Origin: Iphinoe sp. HA4291-MV1
Lineage (GTDB): Bacteria; Cyanobacteriota; Cyanobacteriia; Cyanobacteriales; Nostocaceae
NCBI GenBank assembly: GCA_019359415.1
Contig: JAHHHH010000056.1
Span: forward strand, 1-50,237
Reading direction: 5' to 3'
Length of the DNA stretch: 50,237 bases
This document shows positions 50,202 through 50,237 of the stretch, piece by piece. Position 1 is the first letter of the stretch; the number at the start of each line of letters is the position of its first letter. The position numbers were made by a program, and so were the translations under genes. Below the pieces are notes generated by a model that saw nothing but the letters and a program-made list of their open reading frames with translations, was not told where the DNA came from and did no database searches.

Positions 50202-50237
50202 ATGAGTAAAGCATACCCTAGCAATCTGACCCGTGTT
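50202..50237 (+). CDS. Transposase, IS5-like family (12 codons, cut by window end)
   Basis: ATG AGT AAA GCA TAC ... gives MSKAYPSNLTRV. This opening resembles IS5-family cyanobacterial transposases that begin with a short form of YPSNLT followed by a QYELI-type helix. Only 12 codons are visible, and the family call rests also on the terminal repeat. No independent ribosome site can be seen outside the hairpin. Confidence 0.55.
   Translation, partial: MSKAYPSNLTRV

Larger units (their letters stand above)
50115..50237 (+). mobile_element. Left end of an IS5-like insertion sequence (partial)
   Basis: Starts at GAGGCTGTTTGAAAAGTC, preceded by TTA as a possible target duplication, and continues to the window edge. 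The terminal word matches that of the MITE-like element at 9273. It includes the start of a transposase gene. Confidence 0.6.

Noticed and set aside
1-50237. tRNA or rRNA genes
   Set aside because: No cloverleaf-like stretch with a T-loop GGTTCGAATCC-type word noticed in any spacer; a covariance-model scan would be decisive.

Overview
The window looks like chromosome from a filamentous, probably Nostocales-type, cyanobacterium. The signs are: many copies of the HIP1 octamer GCGATCGC in genes and between them; an SLH-domain porin with a coiled coil; an SphR/SphS/PhoU phosphate module; the paired cyanobacterial DUF2499/DUF3593 genes; caspase-fold and WD40 proteins; Uma2-family nucleases; a PEP-CTERM-like exported protein; and arrays of the heptamer GCCCATT typical of this group. 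Genus cannot be fixed by reading alone.

Layout. 1-2.7 kb: 3' end of a plus-strand gene, a terminator, an SLH porin and a Crp/Fnr regulator. 3.2-4.45 kb: scrambled remains of an RND efflux pump and its membrane-fusion protein. 4.5-8.8 kb: GPP34-like protein, GFA-family zinc protein, then sphR-sphS-phoU (minus strand). 8.8-10 kb: largely non-coding, with a MITE-like element and one tiny gene. 10-20 kb: hisA, then two giant plus-strand caspase-fold proteins (caspase plus alpha/beta hydrolase; caspase plus STAND ATPase plus WD40) separated by a repeat-rich spacer holding a 21-bp minisatellite. 20-28.4 kb: DUF3593/DUF2499, csaB, Uma2, a frameshifted luciferase-like gene, an exported PEP-CTERM-like protein, a CheY-like regulator, pgeF, birA and an M23 peptidase. 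28.4-38.8 kb: ribE, bifunctional nuclease, an Fe-S aldo/keto reductase, Uma2, prs, a Ser/Thr kinase, bioD, an M20 amidohydrolase and a papain-fold-like protein. 38.8-49.5 kb (all minus strand): an exported monooxygenase-like gene broken by a tandem duplication, a methyltransferase with a frameshifted tail, a chemosensory operon (decayed receiver, double CheW, MCP, CheA-REC, CheB), a trans-aconitate-methyltransferase-like gene and a membrane-anchored phosphate-binding-protein-like gene. 50.0-50.24 kb: a MITE-like element and the left end of an IS5-like insertion sequence.

How genes work together. SphR-SphS-PhoU is a phosphate-starvation signalling unit. The chemosensory genes form one operon, probably controlling motility or a related output; its separate CheY appears lost. 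BirA and BioD both serve biotin metabolism but are 9 kb apart. The two caspase proteins are the best candidate for a self-contained programmed-death or defence-type module: one has a putative sensor-ATPase-protease architecture, the other a protease-hydrolase architecture.

The region is rich in small-scale genome change: in-frame palindromic insertions in birA and prs, frameshifts in three genes, HIP1 sites at two deletion scars of the RND remnant, and several simple-sequence arrays.
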